Source of the DNA: DAIDKA01 sp049792815
GTDB lineage: Bacteria > Pseudomonadota > Gammaproteobacteria > Steroidobacterales > Steroidobacteraceae
Length of the DNA stretch: 9,439 nucleotides
Reading direction: 5' to 3'
Assembly: GCA_049792815.1 (NCBI GenBank)
Contig: JBARBG010000143.1
Location: 1-9,439, forward strand
Under the pieces are notes generated by a model. The model did no database searches, was not told where the DNA came from, and saw nothing but the letters and a program-made list of their open reading frames with translations. Numbering within the stretch: the first letter of the stretch is position 1; each line of letters begins with the position of its first letter. The translations under genes were made by a program, and so were the position numbers. Of this stretch, positions 1 through 6,210 are shown piece by piece.

Positions 1-148
1 GCGGCGCTTCAATCCACAAGTTTCTGATTTCCTCTTCAGTACTGTCTGGAGGAAAGGCGTAGGTGTCACCGCTGGCGATGGTGGTGCGCAGTATGGGCCA
101 CAGCTGCGGCCAGTCCTCCGCCCGATAGCTGCGGATGACGAAACTCAT
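1..148 (-). CDS. GNAT-family N-acetyltransferase, N-terminal fragment (runs off left edge)
   Basis: The first 49 codons of a minus-strand gene are visible, and the rest lies beyond position 1. The protein starts MSFVIRSYRAEDWPQLWPIL and continues with a segment containing SGDTYAFPPD. Both resemble the first strand and helix of small GNAT acetyltransferases, which transfer acetyl from acetyl-CoA to an amine. The acetyl-CoA loop (Q/RxxGxG/A) would lie outside the window, so the substrate is unknown. I chose the ATG at 148-146 because homologous N-termini begin close to this point. An in-frame ATG at 181-179, one base after the stop of the upstream peptidase gene, would add 11 residues. Neither start has a clear Shine-Dalgarno sequence, so translation may be coupled to the gene before it. 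Family call is fairly secure; exact start is not. Confidence 0.72.
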   Translation of the reverse strand, partial: MSFVIRSYRAEDWPQLWPILRTTIASGDTYAFPPDSTEEEIRNLWIEAP

Positions 149-182
149 TGGATTGCTGAGATACCCCGGCACGCCGCCCATG

Positions 183-911
183 TTATACGCGCTTGGCCCG
201 GATGCTCTCACTGCCGAGCGCTTCCTCCACGACCCTGCCATCGTGATACCCGACCCGGTAGGCGGTCGCGCCGCGCCGCCAGTTCACAACTTTCGCAATG
301 CGGCCGTCCTCATACAATACGGCCGCGTAGTCGTCGATCCCAACAGCCTCCGGGAACACCCTTGCCTCCACATGCTCGTGCAACCGCTCCTTGCGCGAAG
401 CTTCGGAGTGGTAGTGAACGCTGCAGGCGCCGGGCAGAAACCCCAGGCAGCGAATGGGTTGCAGTCCCGCGCCCCAGATCGAGTCGGTGAGGCCACCCTC
501 GAACCAGCAGATCGCACCGGCGCTCACCCCGGACAGCAGCACCCCGGCGGCCAGGGCGCGCTTGAAGATGCTGCGCAGTCCCCACTCCTGCCAGACGCCC
601 AGGGCGGACTTGGTATTGCCGCCGCCCACGAAAATGGCATCCATGCCAAGCAGTGTGTCCTCGATGCCGGACAGGGCGAGGGCACCGGGCATCGGCTTGC
701 GAAAGAAAGCCAGGTGGCAGGGTTCGCAGTCCAGCGATCCATACGCCTCGTAGAACCTGTCGATGGTTTCAGGAAGGTCACCACTGGGCGTGGCGACGAA
801 GCACACCCGCGGCCGCACCTTGGCGGTGAGCCGCACGATGTATTGGTCGACCGGCGAATGGCGGTTCTCCAAGAGGAAGCCGCCACCCCCCAACGCCAGG
901 ATGCGTTTCAT
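183..911 (-). CDS. Peptidase family S51 (peptidase E / cyanophycinase-like) protein
   Basis: This 242-residue protein has the features of the S51 serine peptidases, a fold related to class I glutamine amidotransferases. The N-terminal strand MKRILALGGGGF is followed by FVGGGNT at about residues 94-100. The nucleophile elbow is GVSAGAI, with Ser130 as the predicted catalytic serine. The likely catalytic His is His166 in SVHYHSE, and a conserved GIDDYAAV stretch lies at 191-198. Length fits the family (about 210-250). Characterised members cleave Asp-X dipeptides (PepE) or cyanophycin; many remain uncharacterised, so the substrate here is open. There is no signal peptide, so it should be cytoplasmic. 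It lies 15 bases after the hydrolase gene. An AAAGGG ribosome-binding sequence (928-923) overlaps the hydrolase stop and sits 11 bases before the ATG, which supports this start and co-transcription. Confidence 0.9.
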   Translation of the reverse strand: MKRILALGGGGFLLENRHSPVDQYIVRLTAKVRPRVCFVATPSGDLPETIDRFYEAYGSLDCEPCHLAFFRKPMPGALALSGIEDTLLGMDAIFVGGGNTKSALGVWQEWGLRSIFKRALAAGVLLSGVSAGAICWFEGGLTDSIWGAGLQPIRCLGFLPGACSVHYHSEASRKERLHEHVEARVFPEAVGIDDYAAVLYEDGRIAKVVNWRRGATAYRVGYHDGRVVEEALGSESIRAKRV

Positions 912-926
912 GCGCGAGGCAACCCT

Positions 927-1541
927 TTAAGCCCGCAATCGCTCCAATATTACCGCGGTCACCCGCGCGTCCGTGGGCAGAAAGGTGTGCGTCACCGGCA
1001 GCTGCACCACATCCGTCAGCCACGGCGCGGTGGCTTCGGACAGCGTCACGACGCCGTCGTTGGACTCCGCGGGCAGCAAGGCGGCCATGAGCGACCAGCT
1101 CTTGACCCCGACGACGGCGGTGACCGGCACGGCAGGCGTCCCGATTGCGGCCATGCGCTCCTTGGAGCCCAATATCACACCGCAATCACCCGTCAGCAGC
1201 CGGTACAGCGGATTGGACCCCATGCGCACGGCAACACTGGAGGCCCGCACCGGCGAACCCAGCAGGAACAGATGCTTAGGCTGGGGAACCGAACGCGGCA
1301 GGGTGCGCAAGGCCTGGCGCAACAGAACCCCGCCCAGGGAATGCCCGATCAGGACATAGTCGCCCGCCTGCGCCATCTGGGTCAGCCGCTCATTCAGGCG
1401 GCCGACGATGGACCCGAAGCTTTCGGTGCACACCCAGTGGCCGAAGTTGTGGGTATGGAAGCCGGCGCGCCGCAGGCGCCACAGCAATGGCCAGCCCGAG
1501 AGCGGCGAGCGCCCCATGCCGTGAACGAACAACACCTGCAT
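927..1541 (-). CDS. Alpha/beta-fold hydrolase (lipase/esterase-like)
   Basis: A 204-residue protein with a compact alpha/beta hydrolase layout. It has an HGMG oxyanion-hole motif at residues 7-10 directly after the first strand and a GHSLGG nucleophile elbow with Ser68. Asp162 in SNDGVV and His185 in THTFLP are good candidates for the rest of the catalytic triad. No signal peptide or membrane segment is seen, so an intracellular esterase, lipase-like or thioesterase role is possible; the substrate cannot be read from sequence. The ATG at 1541 is preceded by AAGAGG (1558-1553) with 11 bases of spacing. The gene follows folA by 25 bases and precedes the S51 peptidase by 15, so it probably belongs to the same transcript. 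Fold and triad are well supported; the biological role is unknown. Confidence 0.88.
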   Translation of the reverse strand: MQVLFVHGMGRSPLSGWPLLWRLRRAGFHTHNFGHWVCTESFGSIVGRLNERLTQMAQAGDYVLIGHSLGGVLLRQALRTLPRSVPQPKHLFLLGSPVRASSVAVRMGSNPLYRLLTGDCGVILGSKERMAAIGTPAVPVTAVVGVKSWSLMAALLPAESNDGVVTLSEATAPWLTDVVQLPVTHTFLPTDARVTAVILERLRA

Positions 1542-1566
1542 GGCCGAAGGAACCTCTTGATACCTG

Positions 1567-2073
1567 TTATAGCGGACGCCTCTCCAGGGTAACGAAGCTC
1601 ATCGCATAAGGATGACGCGCGTCGACCGGATGCAGCTGCCTTGATAGCTCAAACCAGTCGCCCAAATCCAGCTGCGGCAGGCGGGTGTCCCCCGCGATAA
1701 TGGCGTGGATCCGTGTCAGATGAATCCGAGTCGCGCGCGGCAGCGCCAGGGCATAAACCTGCGCGCCGCCGGCGACGACCATTTCGGGGGCGGAGCCGGC
1801 CGCGCGGATGGCGGCATCCAGGTCCGCGACCACCGTGACGCCTGGAACCGACCAGTCCGTGGCGCGCGTCAGCACCAGGTTGGTCCGCCCCGGCAGCGGC
1901 CGGCCGATGGATTCGTACGTTTTGCGCCCCATGAGCACCGGCTTGCCCAGGGTCAGGGACTTGAAATGCTTCAGGTCATCCGGCAGATGCCAGGGCATGC
2001 CGCGGTCGCGGCCGATCACGCCGTTCTCGCTCACCGCCACCAGCAGCGAGATCAGCGGGCCGCAACCCACCAT
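1567..2073 (-). CDS. folA: Dihydrofolate reductase
   Basis: FolA reduces dihydrofolate to tetrahydrofolate with NADPH and supplies one-carbon carriers for thymidylate, purine and methionine synthesis. The 168-residue product shows the family landmarks. ISLLVAVSENGVIG forms the first strand. MPWHLPDDL (26-34) carries the active-site acid at Asp32, matching E. coli Asp27. MGRKTYESIGRPLPGR (48-63) is the NADPH-binding region, and GGAQVY (102-107) is the second cofactor motif. It looks like a chromosomal, trimethoprim-target type enzyme. The ATG at 2073-2071 shares its A with the kup stop (TGATG), and no Shine-Dalgarno sequence precedes it, so translation is probably coupled to kup. ThyA, which makes the dihydrofolate, is encoded upstream on the same strand but separated by the SET and kup genes. 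The open frame continues upstream into kup, but that extension is a shadow of kup. Confidence 0.97.
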   Translation of the reverse strand: MVGCGPLISLLVAVSENGVIGRDRGMPWHLPDDLKHFKSLTLGKPVLMGRKTYESIGRPLPGRTNLVLTRATDWSVPGVTVVADLDAAIRAAGSAPEMVVAGGAQVYALALPRATRIHLTRIHAIIAGDTRLPQLDLGDWFELSRQLHPVDARHPYAMSFVTLERRPL

Positions 2074-3944
2074 CAGATTTCGACCGAAGTATTGAGGATG
2101 ATGGTGTCGCGCACCGGCATGCGGAAGAATTCGGTGGCCTGGCCGCTGCGCCGCTGCAGACGCGCGAACAGGCGGCGTTTCAGGCCCTGCCAGCCCGGAC
2201 GCGGCCGGGCGACGACCACATGCTGCCCGATGAAGAACGAACAATCCTCCAGGTACACACGCAGTCCGCGCGAGCGGCAGGCGCGCAATGCCTCGCGCAC
2301 ATCCGGGGTTTCCATGAAACCGAAGCGGGCCGTGATCGCATATACGCCGGGGCCCAGTTCCTGGACCCGTGCCCGATCGGTCTGGCTCTGCCGCGGGGTA
2401 TCCACGATCTGGAAGTTCAGGATCAGGATGCGCTCGTGGACGATCTTGTTGTGCTGATAGTTGCGGATCAGGGCCGAAGGAATGTAGGCCGGATGACTGG
2501 CGAGAAACACGCCGGTTCCCGGGACCCGATAGGCATCCTCGAGCAGCTTCGGCAGCGTCGTCAGCGGCTGGGCAAGCGCGGCCAGGGCCTTGCGCAGATC
2601 GACGCGACCGGAGCGCCAGGTCGAAAAGACCGCATACAGCCAGGTCGCCAGCGTCAGCGGCACCCAGCCTCCGGCCGGAATCTTGGTCAAATTGCCGGCC
2701 ACGAACACCGTATCCAGGCACAGCAGGCCGCTGAACAGCGCGCCCACCGCCAGCGGCGGCCAGCCCCACTGGGTGACCGCGACGAAGGCGCCCAGAATGG
2801 TGGTGATGAACATCGTGCCGACAACGGCAGCGCCGTATGCACCGGCCAGCGCGTCGGAGGAGCCGAAGCCGAGCACGAACAAGGACACGAATATGAGCAG
2901 CATGCCGTTGACCACCGGCACGTAGATCTGGCCCTGCTCAGAGGCAGAGGTCTGAAGGATGCGCATGCGCGGCAGCAGGTCGAGCTGGATGGCCTGGCGG
3001 GCCACGGAGAAGGCCCCGGAAATCACCGCCTGCGAGGCGATGACGGAGGCCGCGGTCGCCAGCACCACCATCAATGGCAGCAGGGTCTGCGGCACCAGGG
3101 CGTACATTGCATGGTCGGCGCCGCCGCCATGCAGGCGCAGCGCGCCTTGCCCCATGTAGTTGAGCAGCAGCGCCGGCCACACCAGGGAAAACCAGGCCAC
3201 GCGCACCGGCCGCTTGCCGAAATGGCCCATGTCGGCATACAGCGCCTCACCGCCGGTCACCGCCAGAAATGCGGCGCCGATGAGCGCCAGTGCGGTCCCG
3301 GGACTGTTGACCAGGACCTTGACGGCATACAGCGGATTGATGGCCTTCAACACCACCGGCGCGGTGATGATGGCGGCGGCGCCAGACACGGCCAGTGCCA
3401 GGAACCACACGACCATGATGGGGCCAAAGGCACGGCCCACCCTCGCGGTGCCGCTGCGCTGGATCCAGAACAGCGCCACGATCACTCCCAGGGTCACCGG
3501 AATCACGGCGCGGCTGAAGGTCGGATCCAGCAGTTCCAGGCCCTCCACGGCGCTGAGCACGGAAATCGCCGGGGTGATGAGCGCATCGCAGAAAAACAAG
3601 GCGGTGCCGATCAGCGCCAGGTTGATGGCGATCCGGGGCCACAGCCCGATCTGGTTCAGGCGGCGCTGCGCCAGGGCCAGCAGCGCGAGAATGCCGCCCT
3701 CGCCCTCGTTGTCGGCGCGCATCATCACCGTCACGTATTTCAGCGTGACGGAAATCGCGAGCGCCCAGAAAATCAACGACAGGACGCCGAGAATCGCATC
3801 GGCGCTGGATGCGCCTGAGACCTTCAGCGACTCGTCGAAGGCATACAACGGGCTGGTGCCGATGTCGCCATAGACGATCCCCAGGGCGCCAACGACGGCG
3901 CCGATGGCCGGTCTGCGATCAGAGTCGACGTGTCCCTGGCTCAC
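2073..3944 (-). CDS. kup: Kup-family potassium uptake transporter
   Basis: Kup (TrkD) imports K+ across the inner membrane, probably with protons. With the GTG start at 3944 the protein is 623 residues, essentially the E. coli Kup length (622). Visible landmarks are GIVYGDIGTSPLYA in the first membrane segment (22-35), MRADNEGEGGI (75-85), DALITPAISVLSAVEGL (120-136) and GGEALYADMGHFG (231-243). About twelve hydrophobic segments reach to about residue 440. A cytoplasmic C-terminal region of about 180 residues ends in ILNTSVEI. The open frame extends further upstream to 4037, but that part is a charged shadow of the SET gene's tail. The GTG overlaps the SET stop in a GTGA junction, and the stop overlaps the folA ATG. 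No K+-sensing element such as a ydaO-type riboswitch is visible upstream. Confidence 0.96.
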   Translation of the reverse strand: MSQGHVDSDRRPAIGAVVGALGIVYGDIGTSPLYAFDESLKVSGASSADAILGVLSLIFWALAISVTLKYVTVMMRADNEGEGGILALLALAQRRLNQIGLWPRIAINLALIGTALFFCDALITPAISVLSAVEGLELLDPTFSRAVIPVTLGVIVALFWIQRSGTARVGRAFGPIMVVWFLALAVSGAAAIITAPVVLKAINPLYAVKVLVNSPGTALALIGAAFLAVTGGEALYADMGHFGKRPVRVAWFSLVWPALLLNYMGQGALRLHGGGADHAMYALVPQTLLPLMVVLATAASVIASQAVISGAFSVARQAIQLDLLPRMRILQTSASEQGQIYVPVVNGMLLIFVSLFVLGFGSSDALAGAYGAAVVGTMFITTILGAFVAVTQWGWPPLAVGALFSGLLCLDTVFVAGNLTKIPAGGWVPLTLATWLYAVFSTWRSGRVDLRKALAALAQPLTTLPKLLEDAYRVPGTGVFLASHPAYIPSALIRNYQHNKIVHERILILNFQIVDTPRQSQTDRARVQELGPGVYAITARFGFMETPDVREALRACRSRGLRVYLEDCSFFIGQHVVVARPRPGWQGLKRRLFARLQRRSGQATEFFRMPVRDTIILNTSVEI

Positions 3945-4507
3945 GTACGGCGCCGCGGACTCGCGCGCCGGGCGATTTCCTTGGCGGCGGCGGTCTTTTT
4001 CTTCTTCTTGCGTACGGCCGGACGCCTGGCCGGCCACAGCATGGTGCCGCGACAGGCCTTGGCCCCGCAGCGGCAGGCATAGATCACGTCGACATCCGGC
4101 GGATCATTGCGCTCGCGGCCGATCTGGTAATCGTAATTGAGTTCCTCGCCCGGCTCGATGGTCCTGATGGCATCGATGAACACCCGGCGGTTCTCGATGT
4201 TCGATTCGCAGTTCGGGTCGCAGCTGTGATTGATGAAGCGCGAGTCATTGCCATCGACCGTGGCGTCGATGACGATGTTGCGATCCACGGCGAACAGAAA
4301 GGTGTGGTTGTCGCTCTCATCATGGTCATCGTAGCGGCGATTGGCGCGCGCATGCGAGATGCGATCCCCGACATACTCGATGACGCGGGTGCCCTTGCGG
4401 ATGCGCCGCAGCGCGAACACGCCCTGGCCATGAACTCTTGAGCGGCGCACCTTGAAGAGCGGCGCCGCCCGCGGCGCGCGCTTGCTTTTGCGGGTCGCCA
4501 CGCTCAA
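3941..4507 (-). CDS. SET-domain protein-lysine methyltransferase with basic tails
   Basis: This 188-residue protein is a minimal SET plus post-SET enzyme, predicted to transfer methyl from S-adenosylmethionine to lysine. The core has HGQGVFA (26-32, cofactor loop), RFINHSCDPNC (90-100) and ELNYDY (122-127). A full post-SET zinc motif CxCx4C follows (Cys145, Cys147, Cys152), with Cys96 as the expected fourth ligand. All the parts needed for catalysis appear present; there is no pre-SET. Both ends are strongly basic: residues 2-13 are rich in Lys/Arg, and the C-terminal tail (about 161-188) has five lysines in a row and then Arg/Ala-rich sequence, suggesting nucleic-acid binding or self-modification. 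The start is TTG at 4507, overlapping the thyA stop as TTGA, or GTG at 4501, which is better spaced (10 bases) from a GGTGG. Its stop overlaps the kup start. The substrate is unknown; ribosomal or nucleoid proteins are guesses. Confidence 0.9.
   Translation of the reverse strand: MSVATRKSKRAPRAAPLFKVRRSRVHGQGVFALRRIRKGTRVIEYVGDRISHARANRRYDDHDESDNHTFLFAVDRNIVIDATVDGNDSRFINHSCDPNCESNIENRRVFIDAIRTIEPGEELNYDYQIGRERNDPPDVDVIYACRCGAKACRGTMLWPARRPAVRKKKKKTAAAKEIARRASPRRRT
3949..3969 (-). promoter_or_regulatory. GC-rich stem-loop just before the kup start codon
   Basis: In the mRNA, GGCGC GCG and CGC (G) GCGCC form an 8-bp stem with one bulged base and an AGTC loop, ending 4 bases before the kup GTG. 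It lies inside the last codons of the SET gene. It may occlude kup initiation until ribosomes translating SET open it, or it may fold out and bring the upstream AAGGA (3982-3978) near the GTG. The pairing is read directly; the regulatory role is inference. Confidence 0.4.
3978..3982 (-). promoter_or_regulatory. Possible kup ribosome-binding sequence (AAGGA), distant from start
   Basis: AAGGA is the only good Shine-Dalgarno match upstream of the kup GTG, but it is 33 bases away, too far for normal use. If the intervening 21-base stem-loop (3949-3969) folds, the remaining linker is 8 plus 4 bases, a usable spacing. The alternative is simple re-initiation at the GTGA overlap without any Shine-Dalgarno sequence. 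Confidence 0.3.
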
Positions 4508-5298
4508 ACCGCCACCGGCGCTTTGATGGCCGCGTGATGCTGGTAATTCACGAATTCGAAGTCCTCATACTCGTAGCTGAAAATGTCGGGCGGCCGGCGC
4601 CTGATGCGCAATTGCGGCAGCGCCAGGGGCGTGCGCGACAGCTGCTCATCCGCCTGTGCCAGGTGATTCCGGTACAGGTGGCAGTCACCTCCGGTCCACA
4701 CCAGTTCACCGGCCTCCAGATCACTCTGCTGCGCCATCATGTGCGTCAGCAAGGCGTAGGAGGCGATGTTGAACGGCACCCCGAGAAAGAAATCCGCGCT
4801 GCGCTGGTACAGGTGGCACGACAAGCGTCGGTTGGCCACATAGAACTGGAACATCGCATGGCAGGGCTGCAGCTTCATCTGCGCCAGTTCCCCGACGTTC
4901 CACGCGCTCACGATCATGCGCCGGGAATCCGGCGTGCGCCGCAACTGCTGCATCACCACGCTGATCTGATCGATGGTCCGGCCGTCTGGCGCCGGCCACG
5001 CGCGCCATTGGCGGCCGTACACCGGACCCAGCTCGCCATCCGGCCCGGCCCACTCATCCCAGATGCTGACGCCGTTTTCGCGCAGCCATGCCACGTTGGT
5101 GTCGCCGCGCAGAAACCACAGCAGTTCATAGACCACCGAGCGCAGATGCAGCTTCCTGGTCGTCACCAGCGGAAATCCCGCGCCGAGATCAAAACGCAAC
5201 TGCTGGCCGAAGAGCGACCGGGTTCCCGTGCCGGTACGGTCCTCCTTGGCCACGCCCTGCTCGCGGATTTGGCGCATGAGATCCAGATACTGTCGCAC
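4504..5298 (-). CDS. thyA: Thymidylate synthase
   Basis: ThyA methylates dUMP to dTMP using methylenetetrahydrofolate and releases dihydrofolate for FolA. With the GTG start at 5298 the protein is 264 residues, exactly the E. coli length, and key residues keep E. coli numbering. Arg21 lies in DRTGTGT, the catalytic Cys146 in LQPCHAMFQFYV, and Asn177 in VPFNIASYALL. GDCHLYRNH (204-212) and the C-terminal IKAPVAV complete the active site. The open frame continues upstream to 5427, but that is a shadow of lgt. A GAGGG Shine-Dalgarno sequence (5314-5310) overlaps the lgt stop and lies 11 bases before the GTG, supporting this start and co-transcription with lgt. The gene ends at a TGA that overlaps or abuts the SET gene start. 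Confidence 0.98.
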   Translation of the reverse strand: MRQYLDLMRQIREQGVAKEDRTGTGTRSLFGQQLRFDLGAGFPLVTTRKLHLRSVVYELLWFLRGDTNVAWLRENGVSIWDEWAGPDGELGPVYGRQWRAWPAPDGRTIDQISVVMQQLRRTPDSRRMIVSAWNVGELAQMKLQPCHAMFQFYVANRRLSCHLYQRSADFFLGVPFNIASYALLTHMMAQQSDLEAGELVWTGGDCHLYRNHLAQADEQLSRTPLALPQLRIRRRPPDIFSYEYEDFEFVNYQHHAAIKAPVAV

Positions 5299-5309
5299 GG
5301 CGTGATGAA

Positions 5310-5314
5310 CCCTC
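5310..5314 (-). promoter_or_regulatory. thyA ribosome-binding site that fixes its GTG start
   Basis: GAGGG lies 11 bases before the GTG at 5298 and overlaps the lgt TGA (5315-5313). It supports the GTG as the start in preference to upstream codons that would extend thyA into lgt. Confidence 0.6.
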
Positions 5315-6185
5315 AGGTGGCGGCGAGGAAATTGCCGGAAGGTGCGCGCCTGCGATACGCAATGGCCAGCAGGATGATGCCGCCCAGGATCATGGGCAGT
5401 GACAGGATCTGCCCCATCGTCACCCAACCGGCGGCCAGGTAGCCGAGGTTCGCGTCCGGGACTCGCACGAACTCAATGCTGAAGCGCGCCATGCCGTACA
5501 GCAGCAGGAACAGTCCCGAGGGCGCCAGGCGCGGCCGCGGTTTACGGGTGAAGAGCCACAGGATGACGAACGCGACCAGGCCCTCCAGCAGGGCTTCGTA
5601 GAGCTGGGAGGCGTGCACGTGCAGGATGCAGGGGTTCAGGTTGAAGCGGCGGCAGTACGACAGAGCGTTGTCCGCCGGAGACGGATAAAGCTTCGTGGGA
5701 TCGACGGTGAATCCCCACGGGCCGCGGGTCGGCTTGCCCCACAACTCGCCATTGATGAAGTTGCCGAGGCGTCCGAAGAACAATCCAAGCTCGGGCAGCG
5801 GCGCCGAAAAATCAAAAACGTCGGCGATCCGGCGCTTGCGCCGCCAGGCGAACACGGCCATGGCCACCAGCGTTCCAACCAGCGCGCCATGGAAGGACAT
5901 GCCGCCCTCCCAGACCTTCAGCGGGTACCAGGCGTCTTGCATCCAGTAGTCCATGCCGTAGAACAGCACGTAGCCGGCGCGGCCGCCGAAGATCACGCCC
6001 ATCATGCCGAAGAACACCAGGTCATCCACGTCCAGGGGTTTCCAGCTCGAATTCGCACCCTTGGCGCGCAGCCGGCCCAGCCACCAGGCCGCGGCGAAGC
6101 CGATCAGGTACATGATGCCGTACCAGTGGACCTTGATCGGCCCAAGCTCTACGGCGACGGGATTGAACCCTGGATAGTGCAACAT
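5313..6185 (-). CDS. lgt: Phosphatidylglycerol:prolipoprotein diacylglyceryl transferase
   Basis: Lgt performs the first step of lipoprotein maturation: it moves diacylglyceryl from phosphatidylglycerol to the lipobox cysteine in the inner membrane. The 290-residue protein has about seven hydrophobic segments. It shows the conserved HWYGIMY (20-26), GGRAGYVLFY (67-76), GGMSFHG with His100 (E. coli His103) and the signature GRLGNFINGELWG (138-150) with the essential-type Arg. SQLYEALLEG (193-202) and ARFSIEFVR lie near the C-terminus. The open frame extends to 6302, but that part is a shadow of the upstream methyltransferase. The ATG at 6185 begins MLHYPGFNPV, as Lgt proteins do. No Shine-Dalgarno sequence precedes it; instead TACAAT (6197-6192) lies 6 bases upstream. 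thyA follows after 14 bases, a familiar gammaproteobacterial pairing. Confidence 0.97.
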   Translation of the reverse strand: MLHYPGFNPVAVELGPIKVHWYGIMYLIGFAAAWWLGRLRAKGANSSWKPLDVDDLVFFGMMGVIFGGRAGYVLFYGMDYWMQDAWYPLKVWEGGMSFHGALVGTLVAMAVFAWRRKRRIADVFDFSAPLPELGLFFGRLGNFINGELWGKPTRGPWGFTVDPTKLYPSPADNALSYCRRFNLNPCILHVHASQLYEALLEGLVAFVILWLFTRKPRPRLAPSGLFLLLYGMARFSIEFVRVPDANLGYLAAGWVTMGQILSLPMILGGIILLAIAYRRRAPSGNFLAAT

Positions 6186-6191
6186 GGGGAA

Positions 6192-6197
6192 ATTGTA
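6192..6197 (-). promoter_or_regulatory. Possible -10 element directly before lgt
   Basis: TACAAT lies in the 25-base gap between rlmI and lgt, with 6 bases between it and the ATG. If used as a -10, transcription would begin at or next to the ATG, giving a leaderless lgt mRNA. No convincing -35 hexamer is found at 15-19 bases spacing, so this is weak. Confidence 0.2.
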
Positions 6198-6210
6198 TCG
6201 GTTTCGACTG

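Noticed and set aside
135..1592. A 485-codon plus-strand open frame opposite the hydrolase and peptidase genes
   Set aside because: Low-complexity Gln/His/Arg/Gly composition and no motif; the opposite strand carries two genes with clear catalytic motifs and ribosome-binding sites.
2074..2769. Upstream extension of the folA frame into kup, suggesting a long fusion protein
   Set aside because: The extension has shadow-like composition and lies entirely within the kup coding sequence. Dihydrofolate reductase begins normally at the TGATG junction with the expected length.
2220..3818. A 532-codon open frame on the plus strand opposite kup
   Set aside because: It is rich in His, Gln, Arg and Gly with no recognisable domain, as expected for the antisense of a GC-rich membrane-protein gene. 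The minus-strand kup is unmistakable.
3945..4037. A possible -1 frameshift in the SET lysine run (G AAA AAG at 4001-3995) producing a SET-Kup fusion, since the kup frame is open upstream to 4037
   Set aside because: A -1 shift would indeed enter the kup frame. However, the heptamer lacks the required A in its first position, no upstream stimulatory Shine-Dalgarno sequence is seen, and the hairpin lies about 25 bases downstream, too far for a usual stimulator. The GTGA start already gives a normal 623-residue Kup.
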